Positions 18,642 through 27,314 of a stretch of DNA of 64,000 nucleotides are shown piece by piece. The notes beneath the pieces are model-generated. The model was given only the letters and a program-made list of their open reading frames with translations, was not told the DNA's origin and ran no database searches. The DNA is from RYN-230 sp963829725 (GTDB taxonomy: Bacteria > Actinomycetota > Actinomycetes > Streptosporangiales > Streptosporangiaceae): the NCBI GenBank assembly GCA_963829725.1, contig CAWHJW010000012.1, forward strand, positions 1 to 64,000, in the 5' to 3' direction. Made by a program: the position numbers and the translations under genes. Numbering within the stretch: the first letter of the stretch is position 1; every line of letters starts with the position of its first letter.

Positions 18642-20253
18642 TTAGCTGGACCGATGTGAGCGCCTGGCCTCCGGGTCATTACTCGGCTTTCCATTGGCCT
18701 GGGCGGGTACGGCCGCCATTGCCGGGTCAGGCTCGTATGCGCCATATCCGTAGCCATAGCCGTATCCGTATCCGTAACCGCTCAGTTTGGTCACTTCGTT
18801 GAGCACGATGCCCATCACCGGCGATTTGGCCTGGGTGAACCGCTCCGCGGCCCGCTCCAGCTGGGCGCGCCTGGTCTGGCCGGCCGCGACGACGAGAAGC
18901 GTGCCGTCGGCGTACTGGGAGAGCACCATGGCGTCGGTGACCGGCAGCACCGGCGGGCTGTCCACCAGGACAAGGTCGAAATTCTCCCGCAGCGTCTCGA
19001 ACACTTCCCGGGCGTGCGGGCCGTTGAGCAGTTCCGCCGGGTTGGGTGGCACCTGGCCGGCGCCGAGCAGCCACAGGCAGTCGTACCCGTGGACCGGCTG
19101 CAGGGCCTGCTCCAGCGTCTGCTGACCGAGCAGCACGGTGGTCAGCCCGGTGCGCTCGTCCAGGCCGAAGAACTGTCCTAGGCGGGGTCGGCGCAGGTCG
19201 CAGGAGACCAGGACCACGCGCTCGCCACCCTGGGCGAACACCGCCCCCAGGTTGGCCAGCGTGGACGTCTTGCCCTCGGCCGCCGCCGGGCTGGTCACCA
19301 GGACCGTCCGCAGCTCGTGGGCCTGCCGGGCGAACTGCACCGAGGTACGCAGCGACCGGTAGGCCTCGGCGACCGGCGAGGTCGGCTCGGCGGTCGCCGC
19401 GACCACCGGGTGCTCCCGCTTCTTCCATGAATTCACCATCGGGACCAGGGCCAGCACCGGGGCGCCACCGAGCCGCTCCGCTGCATTCCTTGGAGGTCAG
19501 CGCGTCATCCAGGCTGTCCCGCAGGAACGCGGCGCCCAGGCCGAGCAGGAGCCCGGCGGCCAGGCCGAGCAGGGCGTCTTGGGCCGGCTTGGGTGAACTC
19601 GGCGAGGACGGAGCCTGGGCCGGGGTGACGAGTTCGACGCCGCTGGTCGCCGCGGCGCCGTTCACCTGGAGCTGGGCAACCTCCTCCTTGAGCACGGCCT
19701 CCTGGTTGACCAGTGCGCTTACTTGCGCGGTCTGGCTGGGCCGTCCCTGCAGCGACTTGATCTGCCGGCTGAGCGCGGTGATCTGGGACTGCAACTGCGT
19801 CTGCGCGGCCGTCAGGTTGCTGATGGCGACCTGGCGAGTCTGGGTCACGTAGGCATTGGCATAGGCGTTGGCGATGAGCGCCGCCCGCGCCGGGGACGAA
19901 CTGATCGCCGTCAGGGCGATGACGTTGGTCTGGGCTACTTCTGCCGTCGAGATGGCCGGGGCGCTGCCGAGTTTCTTCTCGACCAGTCGCACCACCGGCG
20001 CGCTCGTGGCGAGCTGCAGGTCGGTCTGCACGTCGGTGGTCGTGACGCTCTGCTGGGCGCCACCCAGGTTGACCCCCTGCCCGGAGGACTGCACCAGCAG
20101 CTGAGCCGTGGCCGAGTACTGCTTGGCCTGGGTCAGCGACAGGGCCAGGCTGCCGGCCAGGCCGGCCAGGGCGAGCCCTATTACCCACCACTTCCGCCGC
20201 TGCACCACGACCAGGTAGCTGCGCAGGGTGGGGCTGGTGCCGAACTCAGCCAT
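18642..20253 (-). CDS. polysaccharide co-polymerase / BY-kinase (Wzz domain fused to tyrosine autokinase; one frameshift)
   Basis: The N-terminal part has a first helix (WWVIGLALAGLAGSLALSL), a Wzz chain-length domain with a coiled coil around residues 145-200, and a second helix (LGLAAGLLLGLGAAFL). After a 1-nt frame change near 19485 the cytoplasmic kinase follows: SPVAEAYRSLRTSVQFA, Walker A AAAEGKTSTLANL, Walker A' VVLVSCDLRRPRL, Walker B LVLVDSPPVLPVTD. The tail is tyrosine-rich, GYGYGYGYGYGYGAY, the autophosphorylation cluster of BY-kinases. It controls chain length and export, with phosphorylation state set by a Wzb-type phosphatase, for which the divergent gene at 20385 is the obvious partner. 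Confidence 0.87.
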
Positions 20254-20384
20254 CGGGTGAGTCCCCCTTGATTGTGAGCGTCCGCGGGCCTACGCGTGTT
20301 GCGCCTCGCGAACAGGGAGTGTACACCTGCTCACTTTTAGTGAGTATGATCGCTGGAATTGCCCGGCCATTGAAAGCGGACGTC

Positions 20385-20993
20385 ATGCGGGAAGCTGACC
20401 CAGCGAGCGGTGTTCTCATCGTCTGCAGCGCGAACAAGTGCCGGTCGGTCATGGCGGAAGCGCTGCTGGCGGCTCGGCTCGGCCGAGCTGGCCTGGCCGT
20501 ACGCGTGTCCTCGGCCGGAGTATCCGGGGACGGTCAGGGCCCGCCACCTGAGGTAGCGAACGTCATGGCGGGTTACGGCCTGGACGTCAGCGGGCATCGC
20601 AGCCGCCCGGTCATCGCCGGCGACCTTCGCGACGCCGCCCTCATCATCGGGATGGCGCGCCAGCATGTCCGGCACGCCGTCGTCACCGAGCCGGACAGCT
20701 GGCCGCGGACCTTCACCCTGAAGGAGATCGTCCGGCGCGGTGGGCAATTGCGCGACCGGCGCCAGGACGAGCCGCTCCGGGACTGGCTGGCCGGCGTGCA
20801 TGAAGGCCGCGAGCGCGCGGCGCTGCTGGGGGACGCGGCGCAGGACGACATCGCGGATCCCGTGGGCGGCCCGATGCGGGCCTACGTGGCGGCGGCCGCT
20901 GAGATCGAGCATTGCACCCGCCAGCTGGCCGGGCTCTGCTGGGGGATACCGGCCGACACCAGGGCGCGGGCCGGGGATCCGCGGCCGGTCTAG
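20385..20993 (+). CDS. low-molecular-weight protein-tyrosine phosphatase (Wzb-like)
   Basis: The 202-aa product starts MREADPASGVLIVCSANKCR: the P-loop C-x5-R-S (CSANKCRS) is at residues 14-21, as expected near the start of LMW-PTPs. The general acid region DDIADPVGGP is near residue 165. ATG 20385 is chosen because it places the P-loop at the family's usual distance; the open frame extends upstream without a better start. It is divergent from the BY-kinase gene and convergent with the WbpM-like gene, and probably dephosphorylates the kinase's tyrosine cluster. Confidence 0.85.
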   Translation: MREADPASGVLIVCSANKCRSVMAEALLAARLGRAGLAVRVSSAGVSGDGQGPPPEVANVMAGYGLDVSGHRSRPVIAGDLRDAALIIGMARQHVRHAVVTEPDSWPRTFTLKEIVRRGGQLRDRRQDEPLRDWLAGVHEGRERAALLGDAAQDDIADPVGGPMRAYVAAAAEIEHCTRQLAGLCWGIPADTRARAGDPRPV

Positions 20994-22853
20994 CGGCGGG
21001 CGGCCTGCCCCGGCACTCGTGAGCCGGAGTCCACTGCGCAGCAGGCCAGTGCCTCGCGCAACGAATCCGCGTCCGCGGCCGGATCCAGGCCGGCCAGCAT
21101 CTCCGGCGGTAGCGGCGCCACCGGGACGTGCTGGATCAGCGGATGACGCGGCCGGCGGTCTGCCTCGCCCTGGCCGAGCAGGTCCTCGGTCAGCTTCTCG
21201 CCCGGGCGCAGCCCGGTGAACACGATGTCCACCGGACGGCTGGCCCGGGCCGCGAGCCGCTGGGCGATGTCGGCGATCCGCACCGGCTCGCCCATGTCCA
21301 GCACCAGGACCTCGCCGGAGCTGCCGATGACGGCCGCCTGCAGGACCAGCTGCACCGCCTCGTCCACGGTCATGAAGTACCGGGTCACCTCGGGATGCGT
21401 CACGGTGACCGGCCCGCCCATCTCGACCTGCGCGGACAGCGCGGTGAGCACCGAACCTCGGCTGCCCAGTACGTTGCCGAACCGGACACTCAGGTAACTG
21501 CCGTCGGCCCGGCCCGCCATGTGCGCGGTGAGCCGCTCCGCGATGCGCTTGGAGTAGCCGAGGACGCTCACCGGGTCCGCGGCCTTGTCCGTGGAGATGT
21601 TCACGAACGAGGCCACCCCGCACGCGGCCGCGGCTTCCAGCACCGTCTGGGTGCCCAGCACGTTGCTCTTGACTGCCTCGGCGGGGTAGCGCTCCAGCAG
21701 CGGGAGGTGCTTGAGGGCGGCGGCGTGGAAGACGATCTGCGGCCGGAACCGCTCGAACACCTCGCGTACCCGGCCCGGGTCACGGATGTCGGCCAGCACG
21801 GTCTCATCGGAGTCCAGCAGGGCCCGGCCGTGCAGCGCCAGCTGCACGGCAGTGCAGCGCCGACTCGTCGCGGTCCAGCATGATCAGCTCGGCCGGGCCG
21901 AAGCGGTGCAGCTGACGGCACAGCTCGGCGCCGATCGAGCCGCCGGCCCCGGTGACCAGGATCCGCTTGCCAGCGAAATGCCCGGCGATGGCCGTGATGT
22001 CGGTCCGCACCGGACGGCGGCCCAGCAGGTCGCTGATCCGGGGATCGCGCACCCCCTCGATCCGCGCGCTCCCGCTGATGAGCTCGCTCACCGACGGGAC
22101 CACCTTGGGCACCAGCCCGCACCGCTCCGCCTCCGCGCTGAGGTCGCGGATGGCCGTGCCGCTCGCGCCGGCGATCGCGATGACCAGGACCCGGGCCCCG
22201 GTCTTCGCCGCTACCTCGGCCATGGCCGAACGGTCCCCGAGCACCGGGATGCCGCCGATGCGGAGCCGGCGCTTATCCGGGTCGTCGTCGAGCAAGGCGA
22301 CCGGCCGGTATCTGGCCTGCGGATCCCGGATCAGCCGGAGCACCAGGATCGTGCCTGCCTCACCGGCCCCGAACACGATGATGTCGGTGGCTTCCGTGGC
22401 CGGCGCGCGGGTGCGCAGCCGCAGCGCGACGAGGATGTGCCGGCCCCCGAGCATGGCGGCGCCGGCGAACATCCCGGCTCCCGTAACCGTCCGCGGCAAG
22501 GCCGGCAGCGGGGCCACGTGCGCGAAGCTCAGCAAGAGCAGTGCCAATCCGGTGCTGCAGAACGCCAGCGCGATGGCCGCCAGCTCATCGAGGCTGCCGC
22601 GCTGGTACTGATGCCGGTACAAACCGGCGAACAGCCCCGCGCCCGTGGCCGTCAGGCAGACAAGCACGGACAGTGCGGCCAGGGAGAGCGTGGTGTACCC
22701 GGTGCCGGTCACCCACGCGGCGGCAAGCATCCCGGAAAGCCAGGCCGCGGTGTCGTAACCGGCTTCGATGCCTGCTTTTACCCGGCGCCGCACCGGGAAA
22801 GCCCGACTTATCCGGAAGGCCGGTGAGTTGGCGTCAGCCGCCTCATTGTGCAC
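20990..22853 (-). CDS. membrane-bound nucleotide-sugar 4,6-dehydratase (WbpM/CapD-like; one frameshift)
   Basis: About 620 codons. GTG at 22853 has GAGGAGAG upstream. Four N-terminal helices are followed by a CoA-binding-like Rossmann domain (DIIVFGAGEAGTILVLRLI) and then the catalytic SDR domain (GKRILVTGAGGSIGAELCRQ). After one extra base near 21850 come VFHAAALKHLPLLERYP, FVNISTDKAADPVSVLGYSK, RFGNVLGSRGSV and FTGLRPGEKLTEDLL. The residue where short SDRs have the catalytic Tyr is Leu, in line with the membrane-bound WbpM group, which uses Met there. It would make UDP-4-keto-6-deoxy sugars for the polymer. Confidence 0.85.
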
Positions 22854-23135
22854 CGTTCTCTCCTCATCGCGCTCAGAAATCTTGCTGCGCCTAAGTAATG
22901 CTGCCGCGGTCGCGTGAGATACATTACCCTGGGTATTTCTAGATGCACTGTGGGTAACAAGAGCCTGGCGGATGTCCCTTGCTATCGGAGGAGTTCGGGT
23001 GAAGGTAACGGGCGTACGTGAACGTCTTGTGCTTTTTGCTAGCACCGAGCCACTGCGCTCAGGCGAGTCGGCCCGAATCCTTAACGCCCAATAGAGCTAA
23101 CTGGCATTCGCCTACGCAAAAGGGGGCAAGTAACA

Positions 23136-24185
23136 ATGTCAGAGACGCCCAGCCGGAATGACCCGGCCGGGGCCGAGGTTCGGGGGGACCCCGGTGAGGC
23201 GCGCACGCAACCACGCCGCCGGCGTGGCCTGCGCATCGCCCTCATCTCCATGGCCTCGTTCGTGGTGCTCATCGGCGCGGTCGCGGCCGGTGGCTACGCC
23301 TACCTGAACCACATGGCCGGCAGCATCCAGCGGATCCCGGTGAAGTTCACCAAGCTCACCGCGGCTGACGGGGCCGCCGGATACTACGATCACATGAAGG
23401 CGATGAACGTGCTGATCACCGGCGCGGGATTCGGCCCGACCGGGAGCCCTGCGCCGACTGGTGCCCCATCGGCCAGCGGCCTGATCATGATCCTGCACGT
23501 CAACGCTGACCAGTACTCGGGCGGCGTCGTGTCGATCCCGCCCCAGTCCATCGTCCGGATTCCGGGGCACGGCCGGGGGAAGATCCAGGACGCGCTGACC
23601 TACGGCGGCCCGTCGCTCCTGGTCCGGACGGTGGAAATTCTCACCCACGTGCAGATCAACCACTACGCCAGGATTGACTTCGACCACGTGGCCAACGTGG
23701 TCAACGTGATGGGCGGCGTGGACGTGACCCTGCCGGACGTCGCGGTGAGCTTTGGCCATGTGTTCCACATCGGGGTTAACCATCTCAACGGCGTCAACGC
23801 CCTGAAATACGCGCGACAGCCGACCCTGTCCGAAGAAGGCCGGGTGCTGCGTCAGCAGAGCCTGATGCGCGCGGTGATCCGCAAGCTGTACTTCCAGCAT
23901 CTGCTGACCAACCCGGTGACCATGTACCGGGTGCTGCACGCCCTGATCGGCATGCTCACGGTGGACAGCAACTTCACTAATGCGGAGCTGTACCACCTGG
24001 CCCGGGAAATCCGCGGGCTGACCGGCTCCTCCACCTATGTCACCGCTCCGGTGCACTATATCGGCGGCCGCGTCTACCTGGACCGGGCCATCACCCGCCA
24101 GCTATGGGCCGCCATCCGGCAGGACTCCATTGCGGCGTTCGCCAGGAGGTATCCCTTCACAGTGACTCCAGCCGCGCCCCGCTGA
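23136..24185 (+). CDS. LytR-CpsA-Psr (LCP) family protein with degenerate active site
   Basis: The 349-aa protein has a basic cytoplasmic N-terminus, one membrane helix (residues about 32-55) and an extracellular LCP domain: IMILHVNADQYSGGVVSIP, KIQDALTYGGPSLLVRTVEI, INHYARIDFDHVANVVNVMG and LNGVNALKYARQ. LCP proteins transfer lipid-linked glycans to peptidoglycan. The usual charged residues are largely missing: GxD gives GAG, RSDT gives ASGL, SIPRDT gives SIPPQS, and the YxRxR..D..R block is YARQPTLSEEGR. The fold is kept but catalysis may be altered. ATG 23136 follows a GGGGCAAG region. It is followed by a strong terminator. Confidence 0.82.
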   Translation: MSETPSRNDPAGAEVRGDPGEARTQPRRRRGLRIALISMASFVVLIGAVAAGGYAYLNHMAGSIQRIPVKFTKLTAADGAAGYYDHMKAMNVLITGAGFGPTGSPAPTGAPSASGLIMILHVNADQYSGGVVSIPPQSIVRIPGHGRGKIQDALTYGGPSLLVRTVEILTHVQINHYARIDFDHVANVVNVMGGVDVTLPDVAVSFGHVFHIGVNHLNGVNALKYARQPTLSEEGRVLRQQSLMRAVIRKLYFQHLLTNPVTMYRVLHALIGMLTVDSNFTNAELYHLAREIRGLTGSSTYVTAPVHYIGGRVYLDRAITRQLWAAIRQDSIAAFARRYPFTVTPAAPR

Positions 24186-24202
24186 GTCCAAGCGGCTGGA
24201 CC

Positions 24203-24236
24203 GGCCGCCGGCACCGCGTGAGCGGTGCCGGCGGCC
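24203..24236 (+). terminator. intrinsic terminator-like hairpin after the LCP gene
   Basis: Perfect 15-bp arms (GGCCGCCGGCACCGC and its complement) with a 4-nt GTGA loop, starting 17 nt after the stop. There is no U-tract, as is common in actinomycetes. Confidence 0.75.
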
Positions 24237-24517
24237 GTACTTATGCGAGGCGCGCCGAGCTGGAATATGCTCGCCTGCCAGCACAAATGCGCCCCGGGAC
24301 AGTCCGGGCACCCGGCGGTCACAGGCTCCGCACCGTCTCCCGGGAATCGAGGTTAGCCGCTGATCGGTTAGGGGCATGCCGGGACGGTCGTTTATGGGGG
24401 CTTAGATTCCAGATTGATGTATTGCGGGCTCAGTTCGCTGTTAGGCTGCCGCGTCCAGCCGGTAAGCACGTGCCCTGGTGGCCACGTCGCTTGAGGACCT
24501 CGCGGATTGGGGCAGCC
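24237..24517. other. intergenic region upstream of the DUF4282 gene
   Basis: No coding frame is supported. It contains an AT-richer patch around 24390-24430 that probably carries the DUF4282 promoter; I could not name -35/-10 boxes with confidence. Confidence 0.4.
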
Positions 24518-25186
24518 ATGTCTGAGCAACCACCTGGCCAGGGCTGGGCTGGCGGTCTGGGCCGGGAGCAGTACCCGCCCTCCTCTGGCGCGGGCCTGTT
24601 CGGCCAGCCGTCCTACCAGGCCACCCAGGGCCTGCCGCCGTGGGAGACGCCCCAGTCCGACCCGGCGCCCGGCGCCGTCCCGTCCGGTCAGCCATCCGGG
24701 CCGGCCGCCCCCGGTCCCGTCGGCCATGGCGCCGGAGCCGGCGCGGCCCCCGGAGTCGGCCCGGCCCCCGGAGCCGGCGCGGCCCGCGGCGCCGACACGA
24801 CCTACGGCACCGGGGCTGATGTCGGCCAGGGCAGCGGAGCCGGTTCAGGCCGCGGCGCGCGCCAGCGGCCGCAACTGCCCCTCGAGGAATCCAAGAACTT
24901 CCTGAACGCCCTGTTCGACTTCGGGTTCACCTCCTTCGTGACGCCCAAGGTCGTCAAGGTGCTCTACCTGCTCATCGTGGTCGTCGTCGGCCTGAGCGCG
25001 CTCGCCTTCACGGTCAGCATGCTGGCCGCCAATCTCGTCCTCGGCCTGGTCGTCCTGCTCATCGGCGCGCCGCTGTACTTCCTGGTGGTGACGGCGCTTT
25101 ACCGGATCATCCTGGAGTTCTTCATGGTGATCTTCCGGATGGCCGAGGACATCCGGGCGCTGCGCGAGCGCGGCGAGTTCCGCTAG
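24518..25186 (+). CDS. DUF4282 domain membrane protein
   Basis: The 222-aa product has a long Gly/Pro/Ala-rich disordered N-terminus (residues 1-120), then the conserved FLNALFDFGFTSFVTPKVVK entry to the DUF4282 domain and two membrane helices (VLYLLIVVVVGLSALAF, VLGLVVLLIGAPLYFLVVTA). It ends in a short charged tail after ILEFFMVIFRMAEDIRALRE. The family is common in actinobacteria, function unknown. The start ATG 24518 (GCAGCC before it) is chosen over further upstream codons because upstream residues look non-coding. It stands alone between two terminators. Confidence 0.8.
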   Translation: MSEQPPGQGWAGGLGREQYPPSSGAGLFGQPSYQATQGLPPWETPQSDPAPGAVPSGQPSGPAAPGPVGHGAGAGAAPGVGPAPGAGAARGADTTYGTGADVGQGSGAGSGRGARQRPQLPLEESKNFLNALFDFGFTSFVTPKVVKVLYLLIVVVVGLSALAFTVSMLAANLVLGLVVLLIGAPLYFLVVTALYRIILEFFMVIFRMAEDIRALRERGEFR

Positions 25187-25201
25187 GCGATCCCGCGTCG
25201 G

Positions 25202-25299
25202 GGGCTGGCCGGCGGCCGCCAGCCCTCCGTTGGCGCACCTCTCTTGTCCTGTCGCCGGGCGGCACGTCATCCCGGTTAACCCGGCCCGGGTGACGTGCC
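25202..25299 (+). terminator. two consecutive hairpins after the DUF4282 gene
   Basis: The first hairpin has arms GGGCTGGC/GCCAGCCC (25202-25225). The second has perfect 9-bp arms GGCACGTCA/TGACGTGCC (25261-25299), and the pairing continues inward with one mismatch. Confidence 0.55.
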
Positions 25300-25400
25300 C
25301 GCACCAGCCTCCTCCCTAAGGTGCTCGTGGGTCACGGGCACCGTGCCCTGGGTGCTCACCCCGCCCCGGCGCACAATGAATGGGAGGAAGAGGAGGACAC

Positions 25401-26246
25401 GTGACCATGGAGATTCGCTCCTACGTCGCGCTCGGGGACAGTTTCACCGAGGGGCTCGACGATCTGACGGCCGCCGATGGCGGCTACCGGGGCTGGGCGG
25501 ACCGGTTCGCCGAACGCCTGGCTGACCTCCAGCCTGGCCTGCGGTACGCGAACCTGGCCGTGCGCGGCAAGGTCTTGCAGGAGGTCGCCGACGAGCAGGT
25601 GCCGCAGGCCATCGCCATGCGGCCCGACCTGGTCAGCATCGCGGCCGGCGGGAACGACATGCTCCGGCCCGGCGCCGACCCGGACCTGCTGGCGGAGTCC
25701 TTCGATGCGGTGATCCTGGAACTGCAGCAGGCCGGGCTCCCGGTGCTGATGTTCACCGGCTTCGATCCGCGGTTCCCAGTGCTCCGGCTCATCCGCGGCA
25801 AGGTAGCCGCGTTCAACATGCACCTGCGGGCCATCGCCGACCGGCACCAGTGCTACCTGGTGGATCTGTGGTCAATGCCGGTGCTGCGCGATCCCCGGGC
25901 CTGGAGCGCCGACCGGCTGCACCTCACCCCCGACGGCCACCACCGGGTGGCGCTGCGGGCGTGTGAGGCGATGGACGTGCCGACCGGCGAGGACTGGCGG
26001 GAGCCGTGGCCGCCGCTGGACCGGCTACCCCGCTCGCCCGCGCTCGGCTGGCTGTCAGCCCGCCAGATGGACGCCCGGTGGGCACGCGTGCACGCGGCGC
26101 CCTGGCTGGGCCGCCGGATCCGCGGCCGCTCGTCCGGGGACGGCATCGAGCCCAAGCGCCCGCAGCTGCTGCCGCTGGCCGAGGCGCCGTCCCGCCTGGG
26201 CGGCCTGGGCCTGGGGGTCGGGCCGCTGGGGCAGTCGGCTTCGTAG
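25401..26246 (+). CDS. SGNH/GDSL-family hydrolase
   Basis: The 281-aa product has block I SYVALGDSFTEGLDD (nucleophile Ser), block III VSIAAGGNDMLRPG (GxND), and block V SADRLHLTPDGHHRVA (catalytic Asp and His). There is no signal peptide, so a cytoplasmic esterase or lipase-like role is likely. An AGGAGG site at 25391 serves either GTG 25401 or ATG 25407; the first is given. A 90-aa C-terminal tail after the SGNH core is rich in Arg/Pro/Gly and has no recognisable domain. Confidence 0.85.
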   Translation: MTMEIRSYVALGDSFTEGLDDLTAADGGYRGWADRFAERLADLQPGLRYANLAVRGKVLQEVADEQVPQAIAMRPDLVSIAAGGNDMLRPGADPDLLAESFDAVILELQQAGLPVLMFTGFDPRFPVLRLIRGKVAAFNMHLRAIADRHQCYLVDLWSMPVLRDPRAWSADRLHLTPDGHHRVALRACEAMDVPTGEDWREPWPPLDRLPRSPALGWLSARQMDARWARVHAAPWLGRRIRGRSSGDGIEPKRPQLLPLAEAPSRLGGLGLGVGPLGQSAS

Positions 26247-26356
26247 CCCCGGCGGGGGCACCAGCTAGGCAGCCGGGCACGCGCACCGCCTCGCAGCCGC
26301 GGCCACGCGGCCTATATCGCTCGGCAGTTATATGCCAGAGTGGTTATGCTTGCCGG

Positions 26357-27310
26357 GTGTTCGAGGTACTGGCCGACCGCAGCCGCCGCAGCATCCTGGA
26401 CCTGCTCCGCGAGCAGGAACGGGCGGTCGGCGACCTGGTCGCCGCGACGGGCCTGAGCCAGCCCGGCGTCTCCAAGCACCTGCGCGTGCTGCGGGACGTC
26501 GGCCTGGTCGACGTCCGGGCCGAAGGCCAGCGCCGCCTGTACCGGCTGCGGCCCGAGCCGCTGGCCGAGATCGAGGAGTGGCTGGCGCCCTACCGGGCCG
26601 CCTGGCGGGACCGGCTCGGAGCGCTGGAACGCCACCTCGCTGCGATGCCGCCCGCCGGGCCCGGCGCGCCCCCTGCGCCGGCCGCGCCCCCTGCGCCGGC
26701 CGCGCCCCCGTGCCGGCCGGGCCCGGTGCGCCTGCCGGGCCCCGCGACAAGGAGAGCTGACATGGACGACGCGGACCTGGGCGAGCTGGCCCGGGACGGG
26801 GATCAGTGGACGCTCACCTTCACCCGCCGGCTGGCCCACCCGGTCGAGCAGGTCTGGCAGGCGGTCACCGAGCCGGAGCACCTGGCCGCCTGGTTCCCGC
26901 AGCAGATCGTCGGGGACCGGCGGGCCGGGGCGCCGCTGCGCTTCGTCAGCCCAGCGGGCGACGGCTTCGACGGCGAGATGCTCGCGTTCCAGCCGCCCAC
27001 GGTGCTGGAGTTCAGCTGGGGTGGTGACCGGCTGCGCATCGAACTGCGCCCGGACGGCGCCGGCACCGTGCTCACCCTGACCGACACGTTCGGCGAACTG
27101 GGCAAGGCCGCCCGGGACGCGGCCGGCTGGCACGAGTGCCTGGACCGGCTGCGCAGCCAACTCGACGGGACCCCGCCGCCCGGCTGGGGCGAGACCTGGC
27201 AGCAGGTCCACCCGCTCTACACCGAACGGCTGGGACCGGAGGCCGCCACGATCGGCCCGCCGCCCGGCTACCCGCCCGGCTACGAGGAGCACGCCGGCCG
27301 CCACGCCTGA
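26357..27310 (+). CDS. ArsR-type HTH regulator fused in frame to an SRPBCC (AHSA1) domain
   Basis: Residues 1-90 are an ArsR winged helix: FEVLADRSRRSILDLLREQE, then ATGLSQPGVSKHLRVLRDVG and EGQRRLYRLR. A Pro/Ala linker made of short repeats leads to an AHSA1/SRPBCC domain: RRLAHPVEQVWQAVTEPEHL, AAWFPQQIVGD, LEFSWGGDRLRIEL and GWHECLDRLRSQLDG. In many actinobacteria these are two adjacent genes. Here the frame stays open, yet an AAGGAG site precedes ATG 26761 at the domain boundary, so the second domain could also be made alone. GTG 26357 is chosen because it starts exactly at the family's FEVLAD motif. Confidence 0.75.
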   Translation: MFEVLADRSRRSILDLLREQERAVGDLVAATGLSQPGVSKHLRVLRDVGLVDVRAEGQRRLYRLRPEPLAEIEEWLAPYRAAWRDRLGALERHLAAMPPAGPGAPPAPAAPPAPAAPPCRPGPVRLPGPATRRADMDDADLGELARDGDQWTLTFTRRLAHPVEQVWQAVTEPEHLAAWFPQQIVGDRRAGAPLRFVSPAGDGFDGEMLAFQPPTVLEFSWGGDRLRIELRPDGAGTVLTLTDTFGELGKAARDAAGWHECLDRLRSQLDGTPPPGWGETWQQVHPLYTERLGPEAATIGPPPGYPPGYEEHAGRHA

Positions 27311-27314
27311 CTCT

